IMG/VR virus record: IMGVR_UViG_3300034283_001774
Span: 62,001-126,000 of that record
Origin: a virus
Direction: 5' to 3' (one strand)
Length of the DNA: 64,000 nt
Part shown: positions 36,151 to 45,286 of the stretch, piece by piece
How the letters are laid out: each line of letters opens with the position of its first letter
Numbering within the stretch: position 1 is the stretch's first letter
Translations under genes and position numbers: made by a program
The notes under the pieces: generated by a model
The model's input: the letters and a program-made list of their open reading frames with translations, nothing else
Told to the model about the DNA's origin: nothing
Database searches by the model: none

Positions 36151-37341
36151 ATGGTAAATATTTTTAGAAAAGAAGTAGATATAGAAAAGTACTTTATTGT
36201 TACTTATGATTTGGCATCTGAAACTAATTTAAGAGATGCCGCTTGGAATTTGGCAATAGGCCAAAGTGTAGGTAATCCAAATGTAAGAAATCAATGGGAA
36301 ACTGATGAGCTATTTGAGAGAAATAGTTGTTTAGTATTGGGAGATGAAGATGAGCTTAAATCTATTAATAATGGATTAGTTAAGGTAGCGTTTCCTGTTA
36401 TAAACATTGATTTTAAAACGGATGGGATTGCACATTTGTTGGTAAATATTATGGGTGGGCAGATGGATATTGATAATATTACAAAATGTGCTGTTAAAGA
36501 TATCTGGTTTCCACAACATATTGAAGATTTATTTTTAGGACCTAAATTTGGTATTAAAGGTATTAGAGAATACACTAAAACATTTGATAAACCGTTGTTT
36601 GGTGCAATTGTGAAACCTAAAATTGGTATCACTCCGCAGACATTATTAGAGATGGTTAAAGAATTAGTAGAAGGTGGCGTTAATTTCATTAAAGAAGATG
36701 AGATTATGAGTAATCCCGCTTTTTGTACAATTGAAGAAAGAGTACCATTGATTGCAGAATATTTAAAAGATAAAAATGTAGTTTATTGTGTATCTATTCA
36801 TTCAGATTATCCACATATTTTAGATAGAGTAAAGAGAGTATATGAGTTGGGTGGTAATGGTGTTCATATTAATTTTTGGTGTGGTATGGGGGTTTATAAG
36901 GCTGTAAGAGAATTAGACTTACCAATATTTGTACATTTTCAAAAAAGTGGTGATAAAATTCTAACCAATAGAAATCACGCTTATTATATTGATTGGACGG
37001 TAATTTGTAAGTTAGCAGGTATGATGGGTGTTGATTTTATTCACGCCGGAATGATTGGTGGATATTACAAATGGCCTGAAGATGAGGTAATTGATTCAAT
37101 GAAAGTATTGCACCAATATGGTGTAATGCCGGCATTAAGCTGTGGTTTCCATCCTGGTCTTACTCAATGGGTAACTGATAAAGTTGGTATTGATTATATG
37201 GCAAATGTTGGTGGTGCACTTCATGGGCATCCTGATGGTACTTTGGCTGGTGCAAAAGCTATGAGGCAGAGTATAGATAAAGAATATGGTAGAGAATACA
37301 ATAAAGCAATTCAAAAATGGGGAGTAAATAAAAATGAATAA
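36151..37341 (+). CDS. RuBisCO-like protein (form IV-like RuBisCO large-subunit homolog)
   Basis: 396 residues with the RuBisCO large-subunit layout: N-terminal alpha/beta domain (~1-135) and TIM barrel (~145-380). Aligned by eye to plant RbcL, it keeps K155 and K157 (GAIVKPKIG, like K175/K177), the metal triad K181, D183, E184 (FIKEDE, like K201/D203/E204, Lys carbamylated in the family), H298 (like H327), S330 (like S379) and G354/G355. It lacks counterparts of E60, N123 (His here), H294 (Gln264), R295 (Lys265) and K334 (Tyr305). CO2 fixation is therefore unlikely; enolisation of a sugar or related substrate is possible. It overlaps the epimerase gene by 8 nt, inside a sugar operon. Confidence 0.9.
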   Translation: MVNIFRKEVDIEKYFIVTYDLASETNLRDAAWNLAIGQSVGNPNVRNQWETDELFERNSCLVLGDEDELKSINNGLVKVAFPVINIDFKTDGIAHLLVNIMGGQMDIDNITKCAVKDIWFPQHIEDLFLGPKFGIKGIREYTKTFDKPLFGAIVKPKIGITPQTLLEMVKELVEGGVNFIKEDEIMSNPAFCTIEERVPLIAEYLKDKNVVYCVSIHSDYPHILDRVKRVYELGGNGVHINFWCGMGVYKAVRELDLPIFVHFQKSGDKILTNRNHAYYIDWTVICKLAGMMGVDFIHAGMIGGYYKWPEDEVIDSMKVLHQYGVMPALSCGFHPGLTQWVTDKVGIDYMANVGGALHGHPDGTLAGAKAMRQSIDKEYGREYNKAIQKWGVNKNE

Positions 37342-38338
37342 GAAAGACCCAATATTAATATGTTTTGGTACTAGACCAGAATGGTTGAAAGTAAAACCAT
37401 TGATTGATATTATGGATAAGAAAGAATATAAACTTTTATTCACAGGTCAACATGAAGATTTACTTTCGGATGTAAAAGTTGATTTTAGAGTTAATATAAA
37501 AGAATCCTTTCGTTATACTAGATTAGATTCTATTATGATTAGTTGTATGGAATATTTTCCAAATTACAAATTTAGAGGTGTGTTGGTGCAAGGCGATACG
37601 GCTTCCGCTTTTGCATGTGCATTAGCAGCTTATCATAGAGGTATTAAGATATATTATATGGAAGCTGGGTTAAGGAGTTACGATTTAGAAAACCCATATC
37701 CTGAAGAAGGATATAGACAGATGATAGCTCGTTTAGCAGATATTAATTTTGCACCAACACAGCTTTCTGCTGAAAATTTAGATGCGGAAAGAGTAAAAGG
37801 AGATATCCATATAGTTGGGAATACTGTATTGGATAATCTTATGAAGTATGATAAAGGTAGTTATGGTGATACTATTCTAGTAACAATGCATCGTAGAGAA
37901 AATCATCATTGGTTAGATGAATGGTTTAATGTAATTAATCAGTTAGCAATTGATTATCCACAATACAAATTTGTATTACCGATTCATCCAAATCCAAACG
38001 TACAAAAGCATAAGAATTTACTAACAAATATTAATATCGTAGAACCTTTAACGCACAATGAAACGATTAATATTCTTAAAGATTGTAAGTTGGTAGTTAC
38101 CGATAGTGGTGGATTGCAAGAAGAAGGTTCTTTCTTTAATAAGAAAATAATTGTGTGTAGAAAAACAACCGAAAGACCTGAAGGTATAAAAACCGGTCAT
38201 CTTTATATGTGCGAAGAACCAACTAAACTTAAAGAATTATTTGGTGAGTTGGAAAAGAATTCGTATATTTGTAAACCTTGTCCATATGGAGACGGTAGAG
38301 CAGCGGAAAAAATTAAAAAGATATTAGATGCAGAATAA
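37334..38338 (+). CDS. wecB: UDP-N-acetylglucosamine 2-epimerase (WecB-like)
   Basis: Converts UDP-GlcNAc to UDP-ManNAc or hydrolyses it to ManNAc. The family motifs are present: FGTRPEWLKVKPL, FTGQH, GDTASAF, EAGLRSYD, PEEGYRQM, HRREN, HPNPNV, TDSGGLQEEG and RKTTERPE. 334 residues, slightly shorter than E. coli WecB (376). Overlaps the RuBisCO-like gene by 8 nt and the next gene by 11 nt, so the three are translationally coupled. Confidence 0.9.
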   Translation: MNKKDPILICFGTRPEWLKVKPLIDIMDKKEYKLLFTGQHEDLLSDVKVDFRVNIKESFRYTRLDSIMISCMEYFPNYKFRGVLVQGDTASAFACALAAYHRGIKIYYMEAGLRSYDLENPYPEEGYRQMIARLADINFAPTQLSAENLDAERVKGDIHIVGNTVLDNLMKYDKGSYGDTILVTMHRRENHHWLDEWFNVINQLAIDYPQYKFVLPIHPNPNVQKHKNLLTNINIVEPLTHNETINILKDCKLVVTDSGGLQEEGSFFNKKIIVCRKTTERPEGIKTGHLYMCEEPTKLKELFGELEKNSYICKPCPYGDGRAAEKIKKILDAE

Positions 38339-39050
38339 ATTTCAAACAGATTTTGAATACTACACCAATCTTATAAAATCGGATACAAATTTTGCTTATG
38401 CAAGATATGCTGACGGTGAAGTTGGTTTGATGAAAGGTAATGCAATTGGTACTAATTCACAAGCATTTGCAGTTGATAGATGGACTACTCCAATTGGATT
38501 AAATAAAGTTGGTGAAGGTTTATTAAAATCATTGGAACATACCGAAACCAATTACCATTATGCAATATCAGCTCATTCGGATAGTATTGATGATTATACT
38601 TTCTTATCAGATAGAATTCAAAACTCAAATAAAACTTTTGCAAATCTTTGGATAAATTCAAATTATCAAAAGATGTATGAGTTTTATAAAACATTAGATA
38701 AGAGTGTATATGTTATATGTAATCATAGAGCTAGGAAAGAAAATTTTCCATTTAAAGTAAATGAAATATTTCCATTTCCAGATGATTGTATAAGATATTG
38801 GTTAGATTATGGTGAGGACTATATTACACAACTAATTGAATATGTATCCCAATTAGAGAATCAAACATTTTTTGTATCTGCGGGTCCTGTTTCTGAAATA
38901 CTAATAGATGAAATGTATAGGGCTAATCCAAATAACCAATATGTAGATGTTGGTTCTTCTATTGATGAATTTACACATGGTAGAAAAACAAGACCTTACA
39001 TGGACCCATATTCTCAATACTCAAAAGAAATATCTTATTTTTATGAATAA
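38328..39050 (+). CDS. GT-D fold glycosyltransferase (DUF1792-like)
   Basis: 240 residues. ARYADGEVGLM near residue 25 resembles the R-x-G-D-G-E motif of the GT-D (DUF1792) enzymes, and YVDVGSSIDEF near the C-terminus is the matching late motif. Within the glycan operon; start overlaps the epimerase stop. Confidence 0.7.
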   Translation: MQNKFQTDFEYYTNLIKSDTNFAYARYADGEVGLMKGNAIGTNSQAFAVDRWTTPIGLNKVGEGLLKSLEHTETNYHYAISAHSDSIDDYTFLSDRIQNSNKTFANLWINSNYQKMYEFYKTLDKSVYVICNHRARKENFPFKVNEIFPFPDDCIRYWLDYGEDYITQLIEYVSQLENQTFFVSAGPVSEILIDEMYRANPNNQYVDVGSSIDEFTHGRKTRPYMDPYSQYSKEISYFYE

Positions 39051-39738
39051 ACTACCGTTAGTAATATACACGCATACGGATATGAAAGATGTATGGCCAT
39101 CTTTTTTTGGGCAATTAAATAAATTTATGCCTGATTATAAACTCTATGTATGTGTTAATGAAATTGATAAGGCACTTCCAGAAAATTGCTTACAAATCAC
39201 ATATGATGATTCTAAAAAATATACAAATCGTATTTTAGAATGTTTGGATAAAATAAATGAAGATGTGATATTATTTTTTCACGAAGATATGATTTTATAT
39301 TCCAATCCACTTCACGTATATTTAGAAAAATATTATGAATATATTTTAACCGATAAAGCTAATAGTATAAAATTATTATATGCTGGTTCGGGTGGAACAA
39401 AATCGGAATTTGAAGATACTTTGGTTCAAAATGATTTATCTAAATTTTCAATACAACCAACTATTATTAAAACTAAAACATTTAAGGAGTTAATAGAAAA
39501 TCATTTAGAATTAACAATTTATGAATTTGAAGATTCTATAAAGTTGAATGAAAAAGATTTTTCAGCAACGAATGGTATTGAGAAAAAAAGAGGAATATTC
39601 CATTATGATAGTTTTGTATTTCCATACATAGCAACTGCGATTAATAAAGGTAAATGGAATTTAACAGAATATCAAACCGAATTAAATCCTATTTTTGAAG
39701 AATATAATATAAACCCGTTTGATAGAGGAATTTGGTAA
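39043..39738 (+). CDS. Putative glycosyltransferase, 231 aa
   Basis: Start chosen at the ATG of ATGAATAA, overlapping the upstream stop by 8 nt, instead of a longer frame that starts inside the previous gene. Region LPLVIYTHTDMKDVW opens a GT-A-like fold and ILFFHEDMILYS has a D-x-D-like acidic pair (HED). Family not certain. Confidence 0.65.
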   Translation: MNKLPLVIYTHTDMKDVWPSFFGQLNKFMPDYKLYVCVNEIDKALPENCLQITYDDSKKYTNRILECLDKINEDVILFFHEDMILYSNPLHVYLEKYYEYILTDKANSIKLLYAGSGGTKSEFEDTLVQNDLSKFSIQPTIIKTKTFKELIENHLELTIYEFEDSIKLNEKDFSATNGIEKKRGIFHYDSFVFPYIATAINKGKWNLTEYQTELNPIFEEYNINPFDRGIW

Positions 39739-39739
39739 T

Positions 39740-41116
39740 ATGACAAAATTAATTATCTTTGACTTAGATGGTGTACTAGTTGAAGCAAAAGAAATACACT
39801 ACAATACATTAAACCAGGCATTGAGAGAAATCGAAATTCTAACTGGTAATTCTTATGTAATTACCGAAGCTGAACATCTATCAATATACGATGGATTAAA
39901 GACAACTCAAAAGCTTGAAATGCTTACTAAAAATAAAGGGTTACATACCGATTTCTATGATGAAATTTGGTATAGAAAACAACACTTAACTATTGAGGCA
40001 ATATCCCAATTACAAACTAATCATGTATTGGTTTCGGTATTCAAAGAGTTGAGAGATAGAGGTTATCAATTAGCATGTGCTTCAAATTCAATTAGAAGGT
40101 CTGTATTGGTTATGTTATCAAAGATAGGACTTATTGAGTATATGGATTTAATCCTTTCTAATGAGGATGTAAAGAACTCTAAACCACATCCTGAAATGTA
40201 TTGGAAGGCTATGAGTATGATGGGTGTATTACCAGAAGAAACGTTAATTGTAGAAGATTCACCACCCGGTTTGTTAGCTGCGAGTAGAAGTAGAGCAAAT
40301 GTTTTGAGAGTAGATAATCCACATGATTTGACATTAGAAAAAATAGTAAACAAATTAAACGAAAAGAAAGTTATGAGTAAACCAAAATGGCAAGGTGGTA
40401 AGATGAACGTACTTATCCCAATGGCAGGTGCAGGAACTAGATTTCAACAAGCCGGATATACGTTCCCTAAACCACTAATTGATGTGGAAGGTAAACCAAT
40501 GATTCAGGTTGTAGTTGATAACCTAAACATAGATGCTACATTTATCTATGTAGTTCAGAAATCACATAGAGAGAAGTATAACTTGGATACCCTTTTAAAC
40601 TTAATTACGCCTAATTGTAAGATTGTGGAAGTTGATGGATTGACAGAAGGTGCAGCATGTACTACTCTATTGGCAAAAGAATTGATTGATTCCGATGCAC
40701 CTTTATTGATGGCAAACTCTGACCAATTTATAGAGTGGGATTCAAATGAGTTTATGTATAAGATGATTGAACAAAAAGTTGATGGTGGTATCCTTTCATT
40801 TCATTCAACTCATCCTAAATGGTCATTTGCTAAAGTGGATGAGTATGGTTATGTAACCGAAGTACAAGAGAAGAATCCAATTTCAGATATAGCAACTGTT
40901 GGTGTTTACTATTGGGCTAAAGGTTCTGATTATGTAAAGTATGCAGAACAAATGATTAATAAAAATATAAGAGTAAATAATGAATTCTATGTTTGTCCTG
41001 TTTTCAATGAAGCAATTGGTGATGGTAAAAAAATAAAAACATTCAATATTGAAAAAATGTGGGGATTAGGTACACCTGAAGATTTAAAATATTACCTAGA
41101 AAATTACAATAAATAA
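39740..41116 (+). CDS. Fusion: HAD phosphatase plus sugar nucleotidyltransferase
   Basis: 458 residues. Residues ~1-215 are a HAD phosphatase/phosphomutase-like domain (FDLDGVLVEAKE; ASNSIRRS; KPHPEMY; VEDSPPGLLAA). Residues ~222-458 are a nucleotidyltransferase (PMAGAGTRFQQAGYTFPKP; ANSDQFIEWD) related to the gene at 35114. Removing or moving a phosphate and then adding a nucleotide would make a nucleotide sugar in one polypeptide. An internal ATG at 40403 could produce the second domain alone. Confidence 0.88.
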   Translation: MTKLIIFDLDGVLVEAKEIHYNTLNQALREIEILTGNSYVITEAEHLSIYDGLKTTQKLEMLTKNKGLHTDFYDEIWYRKQHLTIEAISQLQTNHVLVSVFKELRDRGYQLACASNSIRRSVLVMLSKIGLIEYMDLILSNEDVKNSKPHPEMYWKAMSMMGVLPEETLIVEDSPPGLLAASRSRANVLRVDNPHDLTLEKIVNKLNEKKVMSKPKWQGGKMNVLIPMAGAGTRFQQAGYTFPKPLIDVEGKPMIQVVVDNLNIDATFIYVVQKSHREKYNLDTLLNLITPNCKIVEVDGLTEGAACTTLLAKELIDSDAPLLMANSDQFIEWDSNEFMYKMIEQKVDGGILSFHSTHPKWSFAKVDEYGYVTEVQEKNPISDIATVGVYYWAKGSDYVKYAEQMINKNIRVNNEFYVCPVFNEAIGDGKKIKTFNIEKMWGLGTPEDLKYYLENYNK

Positions 41117-41127
41117 ACTTATAAACT

Positions 41128-41820
41128 ATGATGTTAGATTTTAACCAATTGTTAGAAAAATACAATATTAAAATAAATGGTGTTCTACACGTTGGGGCAC
41201 ATGAAGGCGGTGAAACGTTAGCTTATGTAAAAGCTGGTATAAAAGATGTGATACTCGTTGAAGCAAATCCATTTAGATTCAGCAATTTAAGCGAATCATT
41301 AAATACCGGTAGATATGTTACTTGGTGTTCACCACTTACATATTCTTATTTTAACGATAGTGAAGCCCAAATTCTAAAAGGATACAAAGCATATAACTAC
41401 GCAGTTAGCGATAAAGAAGATGGTGTTATTACTTTTAATTTGAGTAACTACGATGGTGGTACTGATTCTATTTTTAAAATCAATGAGTGGGGTAGAGATT
41501 CATCTTGGGTACCGTATGAACATATTGCTGAAATTGAAGTACCAACCATTACATTAGATAAATTGGTTGAAAATAAAAATACTTACAATTTCTTAAATAT
41601 GGATGTTGAAGGTGCTGAGTTGATTGTTTTAAGTGGAGCTACCGAAGTATTAAAGCATTTAGATTGTATTATGTTAGAAACACAGGATAAAATAAGATTT
41701 GAAGGTTCTTGTACTAGAGAACAATTGATTGAATTTTTAAAACCACATGGATTTGAACTTAAAGAGTATCATGATACTGGTAAAGAGTGGGGTGATTGTC
41801 TTTTTTTAAAAAATAAATAA
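41128..41820 (+). CDS. FkbM-family methyltransferase
   Basis: 230 residues. GVLHVGAHEGGETLAY is the SAM-binding motif I with preceding acidic chemistry; YNFLNMDVEGAELIVLSGA is the FkbM signature (DVEGAE). These enzymes O-methylate sugars. The two Met at 41128 and 41131 are both possible starts; I keep the first. The stop codon overlaps the next ATG (TAATG). Confidence 0.88.
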   Translation: MMLDFNQLLEKYNIKINGVLHVGAHEGGETLAYVKAGIKDVILVEANPFRFSNLSESLNTGRYVTWCSPLTYSYFNDSEAQILKGYKAYNYAVSDKEDGVITFNLSNYDGGTDSIFKINEWGRDSSWVPYEHIAEIEVPTITLDKLVENKNTYNFLNMDVEGAELIVLSGATEVLKHLDCIMLETQDKIRFEGSCTREQLIEFLKPHGFELKEYHDTGKEWGDCLFLKNK

Positions 41821-42980
41821 TGAATAGAAAAATTACATTTTGCATACCATCTAAAAACAATCTTCGTTATCTTAAAAATAGTATTCAATCTATTAAAGCA
41901 AATAGTTTACATCAAAACGAAATTATAGTATATGTGGATGCGGATAACGATGGTACAAAAGAATGGTTAGATGAAAATCGTATAAAGTATTTGGTTAATG
42001 ATACCGATACACCGAAGGGAATTGCGTATGGATACAATAGATGTATTGAAGCAGCAACTACACCAATAGTATGTATGTTTCATGCCGATATGTACATGGG
42101 GCAGTGGTTTGATGATGCTATATTAAAACATCTAAAACCACTTTCGGTAGTTAGTGGTACTCGTATAGAACCACCACTACATCCAAAGGGATTAGAAAAG
42201 ATTGTAGAAGATTTTGGTATGTATCCAGAAGATTTCAAAAAAGCAGAATTTGATAAGTTTGTTTATGAGATGAGATATGTGTATGAAGGAAAAACAACTA
42301 AAGGAATATTTGCACCTTGGGCAATATATAAAGAAGATATTACCTCAATTGGTATGCATGATGAGAGATTTCATTCTTATCACGAAGATTCTGATATATT
42401 TAATCGTTTTATTTTAAATGGTTATGAGATAATTCAAACGTGGGAAGCATTGGTATATCATTTGACATGTAGAGGTGGACAATTTCAAGATGGAATTGAA
42501 CAGGTAACCAAAGATGAAGCATTTCATAAAATGAAAAATAGTGCATTTAAAAACTATATTAGAAAATGGGGACATTTTGTTAAAAACGATGAATACCAAC
42601 ATCCGATTATACCACATAAATACGATATATGTTTTAACATAAAAAACACAAAAATAGAAGCATTGGATTTTTTAGAACCTTGGTGTTCAAATATCAAAAC
42701 AGATTTATCGCAAGAAAAAATAAATGAGTTCATCTCAAAACAACAAGATGGATGTATTGTACCATTGATTGATAAAATAAATAACGCAACTGAAAGTGAT
42801 ATTGAAATTGAATTTGATATAAATCAAATTACACAAGAAGCAATAAATTTTATAGTTGATTTGAGTTTAATTTTAGATGATAATCAATTAGAAAAAGGAG
42901 AATATCAGTTTGGTATTTTCAAATTTAAAGTAAATAGAATTTATCATATGGAAACCGAACTAATAAAATATAATATCTAA
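41820..42980 (+). CDS. Glycosyltransferase family 2 with C-terminal extension
   Basis: 386 residues. ITFCIPSKNNLRYLKNSI and YVDADNDGTKEWL form the nucleotide-binding part; FHADMYMGQWFDD carries DxD-like acidic residues; HEDSDIFNRFIL is the acceptor-side region. The last ~130 residues (~255-386) are acidic and of unknown function. The stop codon shares its last base with the next ATG. Confidence 0.85.
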   Translation: MNRKITFCIPSKNNLRYLKNSIQSIKANSLHQNEIIVYVDADNDGTKEWLDENRIKYLVNDTDTPKGIAYGYNRCIEAATTPIVCMFHADMYMGQWFDDAILKHLKPLSVVSGTRIEPPLHPKGLEKIVEDFGMYPEDFKKAEFDKFVYEMRYVYEGKTTKGIFAPWAIYKEDITSIGMHDERFHSYHEDSDIFNRFILNGYEIIQTWEALVYHLTCRGGQFQDGIEQVTKDEAFHKMKNSAFKNYIRKWGHFVKNDEYQHPIIPHKYDICFNIKNTKIEALDFLEPWCSNIKTDLSQEKINEFISKQQDGCIVPLIDKINNATESDIEIEFDINQITQEAINFIVDLSLILDDNQLEKGEYQFGIFKFKVNRIYHMETELIKYNI

Positions 42981-43858
42981 TGAAGACTACTTTATTTTGT
43001 ATGCATGTGATGCCACATGAAATTGAAATGCTTGAAAGGTTTATGGTACAATATCGTAAGGCTCTTTCTTATTTAGATGCAAATGACAACTTTACAATGA
43101 AAGTTAGTCTTAATTTAAATCCAGAATTAACTGATTGGGAAGCTAGTGAATTAAAACAAGATTATTTTATTGAAAAATTTAATACACTATTTGATGGTAT
43201 AAAAAATATAAATGAAATAATCACCGATAATTCATTGTGGGGAACTACTCAACAAAAAAGAGAAAGTATCAAATTATATTATGACCAATTTATATTCTGC
43301 GATGCGGATATACTTTTACATGAACATTTATTGAAACACCAATTAAATTTATCATATCAGTTAAATAATATGTATATAGTATCACCATCCATTCCTCGTT
43401 GGTGGGATGATAGTTGGGATGTAATTGTGCATAAAAATTTATTAAATACAGGATTAGGATATGCACATAGTGAAGATGCTGTAAAAAATGCATATACACA
43501 GGATGTAAGTGATATATCGGTTAGAATTGTTCCATCTGCAAAATTTGGATGTGGTATGCATACTTTATATTCAAGAAGTTTTTGGAATTTCACAGGAATT
43601 CCTGATTCATTTGGTGGTTATGGTCCAGAAGATACATACGCTATGAATTGTACTGATGTTGCACGTAAATATGGGCATGAGATAGTTCAGGTTCTTCTTG
43701 ATGGTATATACATAACCGAAGACTATATTAATAATAAACCTTCTTTTATAGACAAGATTGTAAGAATTGATAAGAAGAAAGAGTTTTATGATAAGGCGTT
43801 TGCTCTAGGTAGAGACGAGTTGTTAGTATTTGCAAAAAGGATATTGAATTTAGGGTAA
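42980..43858 (+). CDS. Putative glycosyltransferase, GT-A-like
   Basis: 292 residues. FIFCDADILLHEHL gives a DxD metal motif and GGYGPEDTYAMNC looks like the GPEDxD acceptor-site motif of galactosyltransferase-type enzymes. Last gene of the long glycan operon that starts at 32127. Confidence 0.75.
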   Translation: MKTTLFCMHVMPHEIEMLERFMVQYRKALSYLDANDNFTMKVSLNLNPELTDWEASELKQDYFIEKFNTLFDGIKNINEIITDNSLWGTTQQKRESIKLYYDQFIFCDADILLHEHLLKHQLNLSYQLNNMYIVSPSIPRWWDDSWDVIVHKNLLNTGLGYAHSEDAVKNAYTQDVSDISVRIVPSAKFGCGMHTLYSRSFWNFTGIPDSFGGYGPEDTYAMNCTDVARKYGHEIVQVLLDGIYITEDYINNKPSFIDKIVRIDKKKEFYDKAFALGRDELLVFAKRILNLG

Positions 43859-43870
43859 TTCTTTAAAAAG

Positions 43871-43880
43871 TATATTTATA
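43871..43880 (+). promoter_or_regulatory. TATATTTATA element before the 43900 gene
   Basis: A TATATTTATA element 20 nt before the ATG at 43900. There is no TTTGG at -33, so it belongs to the second class of elements that I also see at 1109, 27166, 32055 and 48111. Confidence 0.35.
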
Positions 43881-43899
43881 TCTATAATTTTAGGTAAAA

Positions 43900-44229
43900 A
43901 TGGCAAACATTAAAGATACAATTAGAAAAATCGTAAGAGAAAATTTCATAAAGGAGATGGGTAAGAATGATATGCATCTTAAAGCTATTATGAAATATTA
44001 TGATAAAGGTACTCCTTCAACAAAAAAGCAAGTGGCAATTGTAGTATCCGCTAATAAAAATGCAAATAGAGGTATGATTCTAAATGACCTTATGGATATG
44101 GACTATCATGAAATACTTGATGTGGAAAAGAAATTGAAGTATGTAAAAGAATACTTTGATAAGAAGGGAAATGAAAGAGTTGCAGCAGCGTTACCTCAAA
44201 CCGAAGAAGAACCACAAAAAGAAATCTAA
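43900..44229 (+). CDS. Hypothetical protein, 109 aa
   Basis: 109 residues, mostly helical by eye, basic N-terminal half (KDTIRKIVRENF) and an acidic tail (QTEEEPQKE). Not recognised. Ends 1 nt before a membrane/coiled-coil gene. Confidence 0.72.
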   Translation: MANIKDTIRKIVRENFIKEMGKNDMHLKAIMKYYDKGTPSTKKQVAIVVSANKNANRGMILNDLMDMDYHEILDVEKKLKYVKEYFDKKGNERVAAALPQTEEEPQKEI

Positions 44230-44230
44230 T

Positions 44231-44545
44231 ATGGAAAATATATATTCAGTACTTATTACGGCCATTACGGTATTGGGTAGTGCAGCAGCATTTCGTTTCT
44301 ATGAGAAGAAATCAATCAGAAAAGAAAGAGATGAGGAATTTATCAGACACGATTGTAGAGATAGAATTTCTAAATTAGAAGCCCTTTTAGTAGCATCATC
44401 AAAGGAGAAAGATGAAATGCGTAAGATGATTATAGATATGACAGCAAAAGTTGCAGAATTGACTGTAAAAGTTGAGTATCTAACTAGAGAAAACGATAAA
44501 TTGGAAAAAGCACTTCCAAAGGCTAAAAGACAACTTAACGGATAA
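44231..44545 (+). CDS. Small membrane protein with coiled coil
   Basis: 104 residues. I start it at the ATG at 44231, right after the upstream stop, instead of a longer frame overlapping that gene. A membrane helix (~4-20, SVLITAITVLGSAAAF) is followed by a charged coiled coil (~45-100). This shape recalls inner-membrane spanins or other small anchored proteins, but it is not evidence for lysis. Confidence 0.65.
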   Translation: MENIYSVLITAITVLGSAAAFRFYEKKSIRKERDEEFIRHDCRDRISKLEALLVASSKEKDEMRKMIIDMTAKVAELTVKVEYLTRENDKLEKALPKAKRQLNG

Positions 44546-45285
44546 TGCCAATATCAAGAACATTATTTATGGAAAATAAAAAATTAAGAGTATTTGATTT
44601 TGACGATACACTTGTCAAAACAACTTCTTTTATATATGTAACTCATAAAGACGGAAAAAAATCAACACTAACTCCCGGTGAATATGCGGTTTATACTGAA
44701 AAACCTGGTGATGTTTTTGATTATTCTGATTTTCAAAAAATAAATCAACCTAAATTAATCAAAGGATATGTTGAATTACTGAAAAGAATGTCAGCATCTA
44801 ATAGTGGTAGAACAATTTATATTTTAACTGCACGTTCTGCATATAAACCAATTCATAAATTTATCAAAGATTTGGGAATTCGTAATTTGTATGTAGTTGC
44901 ATTGGGTGATGCTAACCCAGAAAAGAAAGCAGATTGGATAGAAGCAAAAGTAAAAGATGAAGGATACGATGATGTATTCTTTGTAGATGATTCTCTTAAA
45001 AATGTAGAAGCGGTTAGAAAAAGACTTAAAGCATATCCAAATGTAAAACAAAAAATACAACATATTAAAACAAACGAGTCTATAAATCCAATTAAAGAAT
45101 ACGGATATTCATCTAAAATTTGGCATGATTTTTTTAAAAAATCACCTGAAGAAAAAAAAAATATCTTAAATAAAACTATACTTAATCCCTCAACAAACAA
45201 AAAAATAAAATTAGCTTCTGCACTTTCACATAGTAAAGATAGTTTATTGTATAAAGACGCATTACAACAACTAAAAAATTCATAA
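44545..45285 (+). CDS. HAD-like phosphatase with C-terminal extension
   Basis: 246 residues. RVFDFDDTLVKT (D18, D20) is HAD motif I; ILTARS near ~92 is motif II; DDVFFVDDSLKNVEAV is motif IV. Residues ~180-246 are a basic helical tail of unknown use. Start overlaps the upstream stop (TAATG); an alternative start is 44569. Confidence 0.8.
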   Translation: MPISRTLFMENKKLRVFDFDDTLVKTTSFIYVTHKDGKKSTLTPGEYAVYTEKPGDVFDYSDFQKINQPKLIKGYVELLKRMSASNSGRTIYILTARSAYKPIHKFIKDLGIRNLYVVALGDANPEKKADWIEAKVKDEGYDDVFFVDDSLKNVEAVRKRLKAYPNVKQKIQHIKTNESINPIKEYGYSSKIWHDFFKKSPEEKKNILNKTILNPSTNKKIKLASALSHSKDSLLYKDALQQLKNS

Positions 45286-45286
45286 T

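Noticed and set aside
36151-37341. Functional carbon-fixing RuBisCO
   Set aside because: Counterparts of His294, Arg295, Lys334 and the N-terminal Glu60 are not present by eye, and no phosphoribulokinase or carbon-fixation gene is seen.
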